Assembly: GCF_040529335.1 (NCBI RefSeq)
Contig: NZ_CP159534.1
Span: 4,278,001-4,342,000, forward strand
Direction: 5' to 3'
DNA from: Streptomyces sp. HUAS MG91
GTDB lineage: Bacteria; Actinomycetota; Actinomycetes; Streptomycetales; Streptomycetaceae
DNA length: 64,000 nt
Under the pieces are notes generated by a model. It made no database searches, was not told where the DNA came from, and was given only the letters and a program-made list of their open reading frames with translations. Each line of letters opens with the position of its first letter. Position 1 is the stretch's first letter. Below, piece after piece: positions 20,401 through 29,043 of the stretch. The position numbers were made by a program, and so were the translations under genes.

Positions 20401-21006
20401 GCGGAGAGCGGGACGTACACGCTCGGCGGCACGGACGCCCACGCGCTCGACGGCGACGCCGTACGCCGCGTGGTCGGGCTCTGCGCCCAGGACGCGCACC
20501 TCTTCGACAGCTCGGTGCGCGAGAACCTGCTGCTCGCCAAGAAGGACGCCGGCGAGGACGAGCTGCGGGCCGCGCTGGGCCGCGTACGGCTCCTGGAGTG
20601 GGCGGACGCGCTGCCCGACGGGCTCGACACGCTGGTGGGCGAGCACGCGGCGCGGCTGTCCGGCGGGCAGCGGCAGCGGCTCGCGCTGGCCCGCGCGCTG
20701 CTCGCCGACTTCCCGGTCCTCGTGCTGGACGAGCCCGCCGAGCACCTGGACCTGGAGACCGCCGACGCGCTCACCGCGGACCTGCTGGACGCGACCCGGG
20801 GCCGGACGACCGTGCTGATCACGCACCGGCTCGCCGGTCTGGACGCCGTCGACGAGGTGATCGTGCTCGACGGTGGACAGGTTGTGCAGCGCGGTCCCTA
20901 CGCCGAGCTGGCCGCCGTCGAGGGGCCGCTGCGGCGGATGCGGGAGCGGGAGGGCGAGACCGAGCTGCTGGTCGGCGCGGGGCGCGCGAGCAGCCCCGCC
21001 GGATGA
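17479..21006 (+). CDS. cydCD: Fused CydC-CydD ABC exporter for cytochrome bd assembly
   Basis: A 1175-residue protein containing two complete exporter halves. Each has six membrane helices and an ATPase. Half 1 has Walker A GPSGSGKST at about residue 370, signature LSAGQRQRLALARAFLADRP and Walker B VVLLDEPTAALD. Half 2 has Walker A GPSGSGKTT at about 956, signature LSGGQRQRLALARALLADFP and Walker B VLVLDEPAEHLD. CydDC exports thiol reductants or handles haem and is needed to mature cytochrome bd; fusion into one chain is usual in streptomycetes. The start is ambiguous: GTG 17479 or GTG 17488, both inside or beside the parS palindrome. Confidence 0.95.
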   Translation: MFHVKPIDQRLFRYARATRVFLIAVVVLGAVGAGLVIAQAMLIAEVVVGAFQHGFDAGRLATPLALLAVVAAGRGLVAWVTELAAHRASAAVKSELRGRLLERAAKLGPGWLAGQRTGSLVALATRGVDALDDYFSRYLPQLGLAVVVPVAVLARVVTEDWVSAAIIVGTLPLIPIFMMLIGWATQSRMDRQWRLLSRLSGHFLDVVAGLPTLKVFGRAKAQADSIRKITGEYRRATIRTLRIAFLSSFALELLATLSVALVAVTIGMRLVHGEMDLYVGLVILVLAPEAYLPLRQVGAQFHAAAEGLAAAEEIFAVLETPLPETGSQDVPSDRGIGFDRVSVRYEGRDADAVADITFGVAEGETVALVGPSGSGKSTLLAALLGFVRPSGGRVLIGGADLADVSREAWHARVAWVPQRPQLYAGSIADNVRLARPDADDAAVLGALRDAGALEFVEALPAGVATVLGEDGAGLSAGQRQRLALARAFLADRPVVLLDEPTAALDGETEAGIVEAVRRLAVGRTVLLVVHRPALLAVADRVVRIEAPGAGRPGPAPAVPAPAAVPAQLVRQPSGPAGETRGEGPARGHVLTRLRAAARPRRSRLLLALLLGALALGSSVGLMATSGWLISRASEQPPVLYLMVAVTATRAFGIGRACFRYAERLVSHDAVLRMLADTRVAVYRRLERLAPAGLRTRRRGDLLSRLVADVDALQDYWLRWLLPASVAALVGVGSVAFTAWMLPAAGAVLAVGLLLAGVGVPLLSGAVSRRAERRLAPARGVLATRAAELLTGTAELTVAGALPRRTADAREADSALTRIASRAATATALGDGLTALITGLTVAAAALVGVQGVRAGQLDGVALAVVVLTPLAAFESVLGLPLAVQYRQRVHKSAERVYEVLDAPEPVREPERPVPAPQDPFPLVVRDLGARYEEGARPALAGVGLTLERGRRVAVVGPSGSGKTTLAQVLLRFLDAESGTYTLGGTDAHALDGDAVRRVVGLCAQDAHLFDSSVRENLLLAKKDAGEDELRAALGRVRLLEWADALPDGLDTLVGEHAARLSGGQRQRLALARALLADFPVLVLDEPAEHLDLETADALTADLLDATRGRTTVLITHRLAGLDAVDEVIVLDGGQVVQRGPYAELAAVEGPLRRMREREGETELLVGAGRASSPAG
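17481..17494. promoter_or_regulatory. parS, perfect ParB-binding site
   Basis: GTTTCACGTGAAAC, exact Streptomyces parS consensus, overlaps the translation start of cydCD (codons 1-6, MFHVKP). It is 9.7 kb from the copy in the thiC leader. ParB binding would cover the start region of the gene within the cyd operon. Confidence 0.9.
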
Positions 21007-21049
21007 GCCCGACTTTCCTCGCCAAATAGGACTAACTACTCTCAAAGTC

Positions 21050-22795
21050 ATGGCAGCACCCCCGGACCCCGCAGCGCCCCGCGCCGACGCCGACTCCCCG
21101 TCCGACCCGGATTCCGCGGCGGCGGCGGCCCTGGCCACCCGCAGCCTGCAAGGACTGTCGACCGAGCTGACCGCGCGCGTGCCGCAGCTCCTCGAAGCGA
21201 TGCGGTCCGTGGGGACCGGCCTGGAGCTGCACACCACGCTGGACCGGATCTGCGAGACGGCGGCCGAACTGGCGGACGCCACCTACGCGGCGATCGGCGT
21301 CGTCTCCGAGGACGGCGACATGCTCTCCGACTTCGTCTACTACGGCGTCGACGAGGAGACCGCCGCGCGCATCGGACGCCTGCCCGACGGGCACAAGGGG
21401 CTGCTCGGCGCGCTCATCCGCGACCCCTCGCCGGTGCGCCTCGCGGACCTCTCGGACGACCCGCGCTCGTGCGGCTTCCCCGCGCACCACCCGCCGATGC
21501 GGACCTTTCTGGGCGTCCCCATCCGCGTACAGGGCGAGATCTTCGGCAACCTGTACCTCACGGAGAAGCACGGCGGCGGCGAGTTCAACGACGACGACCT
21601 GAACATGGTCCGGGTGCTCGCCACGGAGGCGGGCATCGCCATCGGCAACGCGCGCCTGTACGAGGCGGCCCGGCAGCGCGAGCGGTGGATCGACGGATCG
21701 GTGGCCGTGACCACCGCGCTGCTCTCCGGGGGCGACGCCGAGGACGCGCTCCAGGTGGTCGCCGAACAGGCCCGCCAGCTGTCCGACTCGGCCGCCGGGA
21801 TCGTGCTGCTGCCCGCGGAGGACGGCGGCATGGAGATCGTCGCCGTCGCCGCCGACGTGCCGAGCACCATGCTCGGCACGGTCGTGCCGCCGGAGAGCGA
21901 GATCGTCGCCGAGCTCCTCGACGGGCAGGCCGTGTTCATCGACGACGCCGCCGGTGACCCGCGGGTCATGACCCGGTTCGCGAGCGGCTTCGGACCGGCC
22001 ATGATGCTGCCGCTCCAGAGCGAGGGCCGCGTCCTGGGCACCCTCGTGACGCCCCGCGCGCGTGGGGGACGACCGTTCACCGAGGCGGAGCGGACCCTCG
22101 CCACCCAGTTCGCCTCGCAGGCCGCGCTCGCGCTGATGATGGCCGAGGCGCAGCGCGACCGGGAACGGCTGGCCGTCTTCGAGGACCGGGACCGGATCGC
22201 GCGCGACCTGCACGACCTCGTCATCCAGCGGCTCTTCGCCACCGGGATGATGCTGGAGACCGCCCAGCGGCGCTCCGTCGTGCCCGAGGTGCAGGCCGGG
22301 ATCGGCAAGTCCGTCGACGAGCTCGACACCACCATCCAGGAGATCCGCACCGCCATCTTCGCCCTCCAGCAGGGGCCCGCCGAAGCCCCCTCCGGGCTGC
22401 GCACGCGGGTGCTGCGGGAGATCAACATGGCGGCCGTGCCGCTGGGCTTCAAGCCCTCGCACCGCTTCCTCGGCCCGGTCGACACGGTCGTCGGCGAACT
22501 CACCGGCAAGAACCTCATCGCCGCCCTCAGGGAGGCGCTGTCGAACGCGTTCCGGCACGCGGATGCCGACCACATCGACGTCGTCGTGGACGCCGGCACG
22601 GTCCTGCCGGACGGGCAGCAGGGCGTGCGCCTGACGGTCGCCGACGACGGGGTGGGCATCCCCGAGGGCGGCCGGCGCAGCGGCCTGAAGAACCTCAAGC
22701 GGCGCGCGGAGTCGCTGGGCGGCGACAGCTGGTACGGGCCCGGGATCGGGGACGACGGGGGCGGGACGACGGTGGTGTGGCAGGCGCCCCACTGA
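21050..22795 (+). CDS. GAF-domain sensor histidine kinase (DevS/DosS-like architecture)
   Basis: A 581-residue cytoplasmic kinase with no membrane segments. Two GAF domains span about 45-190 and 215-365. A HisKA_3 dimerisation region carries the phospho-acceptor His388 in DRIARDLHDLVIQRLFATG. The ATPase domain has the N-box ALSNAFRHA and G-box DDGVGIP. This layout matches the DosS/DevS group that senses redox, oxygen or NO in mycobacteria, and its place right after the Rex-controlled cyd operon suggests a respiratory signal. That is inference. No response regulator is adjacent. ATG 21050 has no obvious ribosome site. Confidence 0.92.
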   Translation: MAAPPDPAAPRADADSPSDPDSAAAAALATRSLQGLSTELTARVPQLLEAMRSVGTGLELHTTLDRICETAAELADATYAAIGVVSEDGDMLSDFVYYGVDEETAARIGRLPDGHKGLLGALIRDPSPVRLADLSDDPRSCGFPAHHPPMRTFLGVPIRVQGEIFGNLYLTEKHGGGEFNDDDLNMVRVLATEAGIAIGNARLYEAARQRERWIDGSVAVTTALLSGGDAEDALQVVAEQARQLSDSAAGIVLLPAEDGGMEIVAVAADVPSTMLGTVVPPESEIVAELLDGQAVFIDDAAGDPRVMTRFASGFGPAMMLPLQSEGRVLGTLVTPRARGGRPFTEAERTLATQFASQAALALMMAEAQRDRERLAVFEDRDRIARDLHDLVIQRLFATGMMLETAQRRSVVPEVQAGIGKSVDELDTTIQEIRTAIFALQQGPAEAPSGLRTRVLREINMAAVPLGFKPSHRFLGPVDTVVGELTGKNLIAALREALSNAFRHADADHIDVVVDAGTVLPDGQQGVRLTVADDGVGIPEGGRRSGLKNLKRRAESLGGDSWYGPGIGDDGGGTTVVWQAPH

Positions 22796-22844
22796 GGCCC
22801 TACGGCGACGGTCCCTGAGTTGGCGGTACGTTTCTGCGCCGTAC

Positions 22845-22861
22845 GGGGCACCGCGTGCCCC
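22845..22861. terminator. Short hairpin after the kinase gene
   Basis: GGGGCAC (22845-22851) and GTGCCCC (22855-22861) form a 7-bp stem with a 3-nt loop, 50 bp after the kinase stop. It could be a weak terminator. A GTG within the right arm (22855) is in frame with the downstream peptidase gene. Confidence 0.4.
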
Positions 22862-22914
22862 GCCCGTACCAGTCCTGCGCGAGGGCGCGCGCGGGGCGGG
22901 CGACGATCCGGGAC

Positions 22915-23967
22915 ATGGCTCCAGGACCCCGCCGCTCCGGCCGCTCGCTCGTCGTACCGGCCCTGTTGATGTGCGCGCTCGTCGCCCTGGGCGGCACGCC
23001 CGCCCTCTCCGAGGACGGGGAGGGCCCGGAGCCGAGTGCCCAGGTGGCCCGCCTTCTTGAGGAGGCGTCAGCGGCGTCGCAGCACTACGAGGAGGGGCGC
23101 AGGGCGGCGTCCGTCCAGCAGGCGCGGGCGCGGAGGCTGGAACGGCTGCTCGCGCGGGAGCGACGCGGGATCGCGGCGCTCCACGACGACCTCGGCCGGA
23201 TCGCCCGTGCCCAGTACCGCAGCGGCGGCGACGTCCCGCTCACGGCGCGGATGCTGCTCAGCGACCGCCCGGAGGAGCTGATGCACGGTCAGCGCGCCGT
23301 GCTCCAGGCCGACCTGGCGGTGAACAATGCCGTGGAGAGGAGCCGGCGGGCCGAGCGGCGCCTTGCGGCGGGGCAGCGCACGGCGACGGCCGCGTGGCAC
23401 TCCCTCCAGGCGCGCAACGTGCGGCTCGCGCGTCTGAAGGAGAACATCGGGGCCAAGCTGGAGTCGGCGCGGGCGCGGTTGCAGAGCGAGGCCGACGTGT
23501 CGGCATCGGCGGGGCAGTGCCGCGGTCCCGTACGCCTGCGGCAGCCGAAATTTCACACCACGCGCGCGTGGGTGACTCCGGTGGCGTCGTACCAGCTGTC
23601 CGCGGGCTTCGACAGCGCGGGCGCGCACTGGGCGCACCGGCACACCGGGCAGGACTTCGCGGTCGGCATCGGCACGCCGGTGCGGGCGGCCGGGGCCGGG
23701 AAGGTGGTCAGCGTGTCCTGCGGCGGCGGCTTCGGCATCGAGGTCGTCGTGCGCCACCCCGGCGGCTACTACACGCAGTACGCGCATCTGGCGGCGGCCG
23801 CCGTCGACCAGGGAGAGAAGGTCGCGGCGGGCCGGTGGATCGGGCAGGCCGGCACCACGGGCAACTCGACGGGGCCGCACCTGCACTTCGAGGTGCGGCT
23901 CACGCCGTATCTGGGGTCGGGGATCGACCCCGTGAAGTGGTTCGCCGAGCGGGGCGTCCGGCTGTAG
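22915..23967 (+). CDS. Secreted M23 family (LytM-like) endopeptidase with coiled coil
   Basis: About 350 residues. A signal peptide is evident (RRSGRSLVVPALLMCALVAL, cleavage near ALS). A charged coiled-coil region spans about 40-180 (Arg/Glu/Ala-rich helix), followed by an M23 zinc peptidase domain with HTGQDFAVG (first ligands) and the C-terminal HLHFEV. Such proteins cleave peptidoglycan cross-bridges or, if lacking activity, activate amidases like EnvC/NlpD; here the ligands look intact. A GTG 20 codons upstream (22855) would give a longer N-terminus, but the signal peptide fits ATG 22915. Confidence 0.9.
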   Translation: MAPGPRRSGRSLVVPALLMCALVALGGTPALSEDGEGPEPSAQVARLLEEASAASQHYEEGRRAASVQQARARRLERLLARERRGIAALHDDLGRIARAQYRSGGDVPLTARMLLSDRPEELMHGQRAVLQADLAVNNAVERSRRAERRLAAGQRTATAAWHSLQARNVRLARLKENIGAKLESARARLQSEADVSASAGQCRGPVRLRQPKFHTTRAWVTPVASYQLSAGFDSAGAHWAHRHTGQDFAVGIGTPVRAAGAGKVVSVSCGGGFGIEVVVRHPGGYYTQYAHLAAAAVDQGEKVAAGRWIGQAGTTGNSTGPHLHFEVRLTPYLGSGIDPVKWFAERGVRL

Positions 23968-23994
23968 CGCCGTCCGGTGAGGCGGTTCGTGGCG

Positions 23995-24894
23995 TCAGGC
24001 CGTGGCGCGGGCGGCCAGCAGCTCCTCGATGACGCGGGCGACGCCGTCCTCGTTGTTGGTGCCCGTCACGCCCGTCGCGGCGGTGAGCACGTCGGGGTGC
24101 GCGTTGCCCATCGCGTAGGAGGTGCCCGCCCAGGCCAGCATCTCCATGTCGTTGGGCATGTCGCCGAACGCGACGACCTCCGCCGGTGAGATGCCGCGCT
24201 CCTGACAGCACAGTTCGAGCGTGGACGCCTTGGAGACGGTGCGGGCGCTGATCTCCAGCAGGGCGCTCGGGCTGGAGCGGGTGATGGCGGCCAGGTCCCC
24301 GACGGCGGTGCGGGCCAGCGCCAGGAACGCGTCCGGGCCGAGTTCGGGGTGGTACGCGAGCAGCTTGAGCACCGGCTGGCCGGCGACGTCCGACCCTTCG
24401 AAGTCCTCGGCGAGCAGCTTCTCCGCGGGCGCGACGCTCTCCCCCGGCTCCACGTGCAGCGGCGGATACGTCGGCTCGTGGTGCAGGCCGCCGGTCCGCT
24501 CGACCGCGAACGAGGTGCCCGGCGCCGCCGCGCGCAGGATCCGTACGACCTCCAGGGTGTCCGGGACGGCCAGCTCGCGGATCTTGACGAAACGATGCTG
24601 CCCGGGGCCGCCGTGCAGGTCCACGACGGCGGCGCCGTTGCCGCAGATCGCCAGGCCGTGACCGTGGACATGGTCGCTGACGACGTCCATCCACCGGGCC
24701 GGGCGGCCGGTCACGAAGAAGACCTCGATACCGGCCTCCTCGGCGGCGGCGAGCGCGGCGACCGTCCGCGGGGAGACGGTCTTGTCGTCGCGCAGCAGCG
24801 TGCCGTCGAGGTCCGTGGCGATCAGCCGGGGCGCGGAGGGGGCCGGGATCCGGGGCCCTGGAGTCGATGAGGTCACCGCCCCATCGTCGCGCAT
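23995..24894 (-). CDS. Cof-type HAD hydrolase
   Basis: A 299-residue haloacid-dehalogenase phosphatase. Motif I is [13 protein letters not shown], motif II includes [10 protein letters not shown] and the C-terminal motif is [18 protein letters not shown]. These enzymes dephosphorylate sugar phosphates or flavin precursors; the substrate is unspecified. The N-terminal ~20 residues are disordered. The start could instead be a GTG seven codons in. A related enzyme is encoded at 40573. It converges with the M23 gene, leaving 27 bp between stops. Confidence 0.9.
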   Translation of the reverse strand: MRDDGAVTSSTPGPRIPAPSAPRLIATDLDGTLLRDDKTVSPRTVAALAAAEEAGIEVFFVTGRPARWMDVVSDHVHGHGLAICGNGAAVVDLHGGPGQHRFVKIRELAVPDTLEVVRILRAAAPGTSFAVERTGGLHHEPTYPPLHVEPGESVAPAEKLLAEDFEGSDVAGQPVLKLLAYHPELGPDAFLALARTAVGDLAAITRSSPSALLEISARTVSKASTLELCCQERGISPAEVVAFGDMPNDMEMLAWAGTSYAMGNAHPDVLTAATGVTGTNNEDGVARVIEELLAARATA

Positions 24895-24983
24895 ATGCGC
24901 GCACGGCCGTGCGGCGGGGCGCCCAGATGAGTACGCTGCCGGCCCACGGGCCCCGCCGCCCCCACGGCGTCACGGCGTCGGTT

Positions 24984-25293
24984 TCAGCCGAGCCGGGCGA
25001 GCGCCTCAGTGGCGATCCTCTCGAACATCTTCTGGTCGGCGGCGAAGGGCGTCTCCGGGATCGGCCAGTGCACGACGATCTCGGTGAAGCCCAGCTCACG
25101 GTGGTGCCCGGCGAAGTCCACGAACGCCTCGACGGACTCCAGCGGACGGGCCCGGTCCGGGGTGAACCCGGTGAGCAGCACCTTGCCGACTTCGGCCACG
25201 TCCCGCCCGATGGCGGCGCAGGCGGCGCCGAGCTTGTCGACCTGTCCACGAATGGCCTGAATCGACTGGTCGGGGGTGCCGTCTCCGCGGTTC
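24984..25293 (-). pseudogene. Truncated LLM-class (luciferase-like) oxidoreductase, C-terminal remnant
   Basis: The reading frame from about 25293 to the stop at 24984-24986 encodes ~100 residues homologous to the C-terminal third of the intact LLM oxidoreductase at 29044 ([16 protein letters not shown] aligned to GTPEQSVQAVRGQIDR; both carry LLTGFTPDR and an HWPIP motif). By eye about two thirds of aligned residues are identical. The remaining ~200 N-terminal residues are missing: homology stops within 20 bp of the adjacent permease stop. No proper start exists; an internal GTG (25199) gives only 71 residues. It is best read as a gene truncated when the ABC cassette arrived. Confidence 0.8.
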
Positions 25294-25308
25294 CGCGGGG
25301 ATGTCCGG

Positions 25309-27627
25309 TCAGTCGCGTCCGATGTGTTCGAGTTCGACGTGGCGATGGGTGAGGGGAAGCGAGGCCAGCGCCGCGGTGAGCAGGATCCCGGCCGTGCAGA
25401 CGGCGAGGACGGGGAGGCCGTCGCCGTCCCAGTGGACCGTTCCGCCGCCGGTGATCAGGTAGCTGGATTCGGCGAGACGCCCGGCCACCAGAGCTCCGGC
25501 GAGGCCGACGGTGAGCGGGAGCAGGAGCTGGACGCACTGGGCCGTGCGGACCGTCAGGGGGCGGGCGCCGAGGAGGTTGAGCGTGGCGAGTCGGCCGCGG
25601 CTCTCCATGGCACGGTCGGCGGCGGACACGGCGAAGGCGGCGACACCGATGGCGAGGCCGAGGACCATGCCCGCCGCGAGGAGGCTTTTGACCACGGTGA
25701 TCTGCTGCAGTGAGTCGATGTTGACGCCCACCGCCTCGATCTCGGCGGTGGGCGCGATGGTGCCCAGACCGTCGAGCACCGTGCGTACGGTGTCCGGCGT
25801 GGAACGCGACATCAGGAGGAACTGTCCTGCCGCGGGCCGCTGTCCCGCCGGGAGCAGAGAGGGCGGTACGAGGACGTCCGCGCCGGCGAAGGCCGAGGGC
25901 TGGCGTGCCGTGATGGCGAGGGAGCCGCGTGGCAGCGTGACGCGGAACTTCTCCGTCAGCGCACCGAGTCCGCCCTCCGTGCGCATGAGGAACGGGTAGC
26001 TGCGGCCGGGCCGGGCGTCGGGGGCCTCGGCCATGTCGGAGTCGGTCAGGCGTTGGATCCTGCCGTCCACGCAGCCTCGGGGCGGCACCGCGGTGAACGC
26101 CGCGAGCTGCTCGCAGTCGGCGACCACCGCGGTGATGCGGGGCGTGGTGGAGCTCGCCCGTGGAATCCAGGAGTCCATGGCGAGGGCCTGTGACCGGACG
26201 CCTTCGACGCGACGCGTACGGGTGAGCTGCCCGTCGTTCAGCTCGTTGAAGGGGAGGGCGTACTCCTGGGTGGGCGAGGTGGGGCGGCTGATGTGGGCGA
26301 GCTCGACGAGGACGCCCTGGGCGAGGGAGGCGGCGTAGACGAGGAGGACGAGACCGGTGACCACCCGCAGGGAACTCCCCGGCTCGACTTCGTTGCGGCG
26401 CATGGCGAGTGCCAGGGGAAGCGACTGAGTGGTGCCGGCCAGACGACGGGCGAGCCAGGCCGTGGCCGGTGCGAGGGCGAGCACGAGGCCGGCGCCTGTC
26501 AGCAGGACGCCGACGGGGACGAGTACCGCGCCGACCGGTCCGTCGGAGGGGTCCCGGCCGAGGGCCCCGAGCGCGCAGTAGCCGCAGATGACACCGAGCC
26601 CCGGCAGGAGCAGCAGCATCCCGTACCTCTTCGGGGGGCGTGGCCGGACGCTCCGGCGCACCCGCAGCGGGCGGAGCGCGGCCTCACGGGCCCGGTGGCG
26701 TCCGACGAACCAGGCCAGGCCGGGGCAGGCGAGCAGGCAGACGGCGAGCACGGTGCCGGACGGCCGCCCGTCGGGCGGGTACCACTGAAGTCCGGGTAGA
26801 CCGACCCGTGCGAAGGCCTCGTTGGCCAGTGCGTACACACCGACGCCGAGGACCGCGCCGAGGAGCGCTGCGGCCACCGTCTCCACGGCGTTGACCCGCA
26901 AGGTGCCCTTCACGCTCAGCCCGAGCAGGCGCAGCGCGGCCAGTCTGCGTGCTCGGGCCTCGGCGGAGAGCCGGGCGCACACGGACAGGAACACGGCCAG
27001 CGGCAGCAGCACCAGGCAGCCCAGCGCGAAGCGCAGGATGCTCAGGGTGGAGGAGTCCACGGCGGGAGTCGGGGCCCATTCGGCACCGAAGCCCGCCAGC
27101 GGACGTGCGGAGGACGGCAGTTGGCCGGGTGAGCGGCCGACATAGGCGTACAGCTCATCGGGGCCGGTGAGTCCTTCGGGTCCGATGGTGCCGGTGATAC
27201 GGCCGGGGAGGAGGCCGGCCAGGCCCGGCTGTTCGGCCAGGATCTCGCGCAGCCGCGGGGAGACGAGGACCTCGCCGGACTTCGGCAGGCGGTCGATGCC
27301 GGGTGGGTGGGGCGGACGGCCGTCCGCGGGGTGACCGACGAAGACCCGGGTGAACGGCTGCGAACCGTAGGGGTCCTGGCGGGTCAGGAAGACGGTGTCC
27401 GCGGCGGAGCGAGCGTGCGGAACGCCGGTCACCGGCCGCGGTGCGCGTGCCGCGGCCCGGCTGTCGTGCGCGGCCAGGATCGCGGGGATGGTCAGCACCG
27501 CGGCCAGACAGGCGACGCCCATCGCGCAGCCGAGCGACATCAGGAGGAAGCGGGCCCTGCCTGTGCGGCCGGTACCGAGCAGGAGGCGCAGCCCGATCAG
27601 GAGCGTGATGGCGGGCCGTGTCGTCAC
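25309..27627 (-). CDS. FtsX/MacB-type ABC transporter permease
   Basis: A 772-residue membrane protein. Hydrophobic segments occur at about residues 25-48, then a group between about 195 and 450 (including [19 protein letters not shown] and [19 protein letters not shown]), and a final group from about 640 to 760 ([34 protein letters not shown]). Two large extracytoplasmic domains lie between them, at about 50-190 and 455-640. This duplicated FtsX layout is that of MacB/LolE-like permeases that move peptides or lipoproteins or signal stress rather than import solutes. GTG start 27627 overlaps the ATPase stop (GTGA), so the two are translationally coupled. Confidence 0.88.
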   Translation of the reverse strand: MTTRPAITLLIGLRLLLGTGRTGRARFLLMSLGCAMGVACLAAVLTIPAILAAHDSRAAARAPRPVTGVPHARSAADTVFLTRQDPYGSQPFTRVFVGHPADGRPPHPPGIDRLPKSGEVLVSPRLREILAEQPGLAGLLPGRITGTIGPEGLTGPDELYAYVGRSPGQLPSSARPLAGFGAEWAPTPAVDSSTLSILRFALGCLVLLPLAVFLSVCARLSAEARARRLAALRLLGLSVKGTLRVNAVETVAAALLGAVLGVGVYALANEAFARVGLPGLQWYPPDGRPSGTVLAVCLLACPGLAWFVGRHRAREAALRPLRVRRSVRPRPPKRYGMLLLLPGLGVICGYCALGALGRDPSDGPVGAVLVPVGVLLTGAGLVLALAPATAWLARRLAGTTQSLPLALAMRRNEVEPGSSLRVVTGLVLLVYAASLAQGVLVELAHISRPTSPTQEYALPFNELNDGQLTRTRRVEGVRSQALAMDSWIPRASSTTPRITAVVADCEQLAAFTAVPPRGCVDGRIQRLTDSDMAEAPDARPGRSYPFLMRTEGGLGALTEKFRVTLPRGSLAITARQPSAFAGADVLVPPSLLPAGQRPAAGQFLLMSRSTPDTVRTVLDGLGTIAPTAEIEAVGVNIDSLQQITVVKSLLAAGMVLGLAIGVAAFAVSAADRAMESRGRLATLNLLGARPLTVRTAQCVQLLLPLTVGLAGALVAGRLAESSYLITGGGTVHWDGDGLPVLAVCTAGILLTAALASLPLTHRHVELEHIGRD

Positions 27628-28298
27628 ACCGCGGCCCGCCCGGTCAGGGCCCCGTCGGCCATCGTGTACCGGCTGTCCGCGCGAGAAGCCACGGAGGCAT
27701 CGTGCGTCACCATGATCACGGCGGTGCCCTGGGACCGTGCCAGGGACAGGAACTCGGCCAGTACGGAATCCGCGTTGGCGCTGTCGAGGGCGCCCGTCGG
27801 TTCGTCCGCGAAGACCACGTCGGGCCGGTGCACCAGAGCCCGTGCCACGGCGACCCGCTGGCTCTGGCCTCCCGAGATCTGTGACGTCCTGCGCTGTCGC
27901 AGTTCCGCGAGACCGAGGCGACCGAGGACCTCCTCGGCCGCCTGGTGCGCCGCCGCTTTGCGTTGACCGGCCAGGCGCAGGGGCAGCGCCGCGTTCTCCA
28001 CCACGGTCAGCTCCGGCAGCAGCTCCCCGTATTGGAAGACGAACCCGAACCGCTCTCTGCGTACCGTGCTCAGCTCGTCGTCACCGAGTCTTCGGAGCGG
28101 CACTCCGTCGAAGGTGACGTCACCACGCGTCGGCGCCACGACCCCGGCCAGACAGTAGAGCAGCGACGACTTCCCCGAACCGCTGCTGCCCATGATCGCG
28201 CAGACCTCACCGGGACTCAGCGCGAAGTCCACGCCGCTCAGAGCCCTTTGCGAGCCGTAGCTCAGCTCCACGCCGGTCGCGCGAAGGATGGCGGTCAT
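27624..28298 (-). CDS. MacB/LolD-type ABC ATPase
   Basis: A 224-residue ATP-binding subunit. Walker A is GSSGSGKSSLL (about residue 36), the signature is QISGGQSQRVAVARALVHRP, Walker B is VVFADEPTGALDSANAD and the switch His is in VMVTHDASVAS. The single-domain size and the ADEPTGALD form are typical of the LolD/MacB/FtsE branch. It should power the overlapping permease. It begins 87 bp downstream of the small secreted-protein gene, in the same direction. Confidence 0.93.
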   Translation of the reverse strand: MTAILRATGVELSYGSQRALSGVDFALSPGEVCAIMGSSGSGKSSLLYCLAGVVAPTRGDVTFDGVPLRRLGDDELSTVRRERFGFVFQYGELLPELTVVENAALPLRLAGQRKAAAHQAAEEVLGRLGLAELRQRRTSQISGGQSQRVAVARALVHRPDVVFADEPTGALDSANADSVLAEFLSLARSQGTAVIMVTHDASVASRADSRYTMADGALTGRAAV

Positions 28299-28384
28299 GG
28301 TGAGCGGTACCTCTCAGTGTCTCGGCGGCCCTGCCCGGCGACGAGGCTCGACGGTCGTCCAGCCTCGTCATGCCGTCCGGCCCG

Positions 28385-28795
28385 TCACCTCTGGTAGTGC
28401 TTGGTCACGGAGCAGTTGTCCGGGTGGATCGATCCTCTGTCGCGGCACATCCGGACCCATGCGTCCTTGGTGAGTTGTGCCGCTCCGTCATAAACGACCT
28501 TGTCGAGCGGAACGGTCTTGCCCTGCTTGCCGTTGAAGCGATTCCAGGAATAGCCCTCGACCTTGGCTTGGGCGTAGACGTTGTTGCCGTCGCTCTTCGA
28601 CGTGTCAGACAGATCCCCCTTGAGGTGGAAGGCGCCGTGGTTCTGCCCGCGGGGCTCCCACGCGTAGGTGCCCCTGGTGAAGGCAGCCCCAGTGGTGTCC
28701 AACTTCGGGATGGAGTGCCAGGCTCCGGCGAACGCGGTTCCCATTCCTCCGACGAACAAGGCCGTGGCGACTGCCGCTGTTGTCAGCTTTCGCAC
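28385..28795 (-). CDS. Small secreted protein linked to the ABC cassette
   Basis: A 136-residue protein with a classical signal peptide (VRKLTTAAVATALFVGGMG, cleavage after AFA). The mature part, ~112 residues, is polar, rich in Gly, Lys and aromatic residues, with NGKQGKTVPLDKVVYDG in the middle and two cysteines near the end (MCRDRGSIHPDNC) that could form a disulfide. No known family was recognised. The layout of exported small protein plus MacB-type transporter recalls bacteriocin (lactococcin 972-like) or peptide-sensing cassettes, but this is inference. GTG start 28795 has GGAGGAAGC upstream. GC looks lower than in neighbours. Confidence 0.8.
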   Translation of the reverse strand: MRKLTTAAVATALFVGGMGTAFAGAWHSIPKLDTTGAAFTRGTYAWEPRGQNHGAFHLKGDLSDTSKSDGNNVYAQAKVEGYSWNRFNGKQGKTVPLDKVVYDGAAQLTKDAWVRMCRDRGSIHPDNCSVTKHYQR

Positions 28796-28920
28796 GCTTC
28801 CTCCAGATGAAAGTGCCTGACGGGTCGTAACGGAGAGTATCGACGTGATCTCAGGGTGCCTATGGAAGAGATCGCGTTTCCTCCCATCCGGTGAAGCCGG
28901 AAAGATCGGTGACGTTGCCC

Positions 28921-28940
28921 GCCGGGCCGGGCCGGGCCGG
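28921..28940. repeat. Tandem GCCGG x4
   Basis: Four perfect copies of the 5-mer GCCGG in the intergenic region between the secreted-protein gene and the LLM gene. Likely slippage; no role evident. Confidence 0.7.
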
Positions 28941-29043
28941 GGCGGTGTCGAGTCGTCGGCGGATTCCGTGCACGCGTTCGTGAGCAGGGCGATCGCGGGG
29001 TTCGCGTCGAGGAACCGGAGTGGAGCACCGTAGGCTCGACGGC

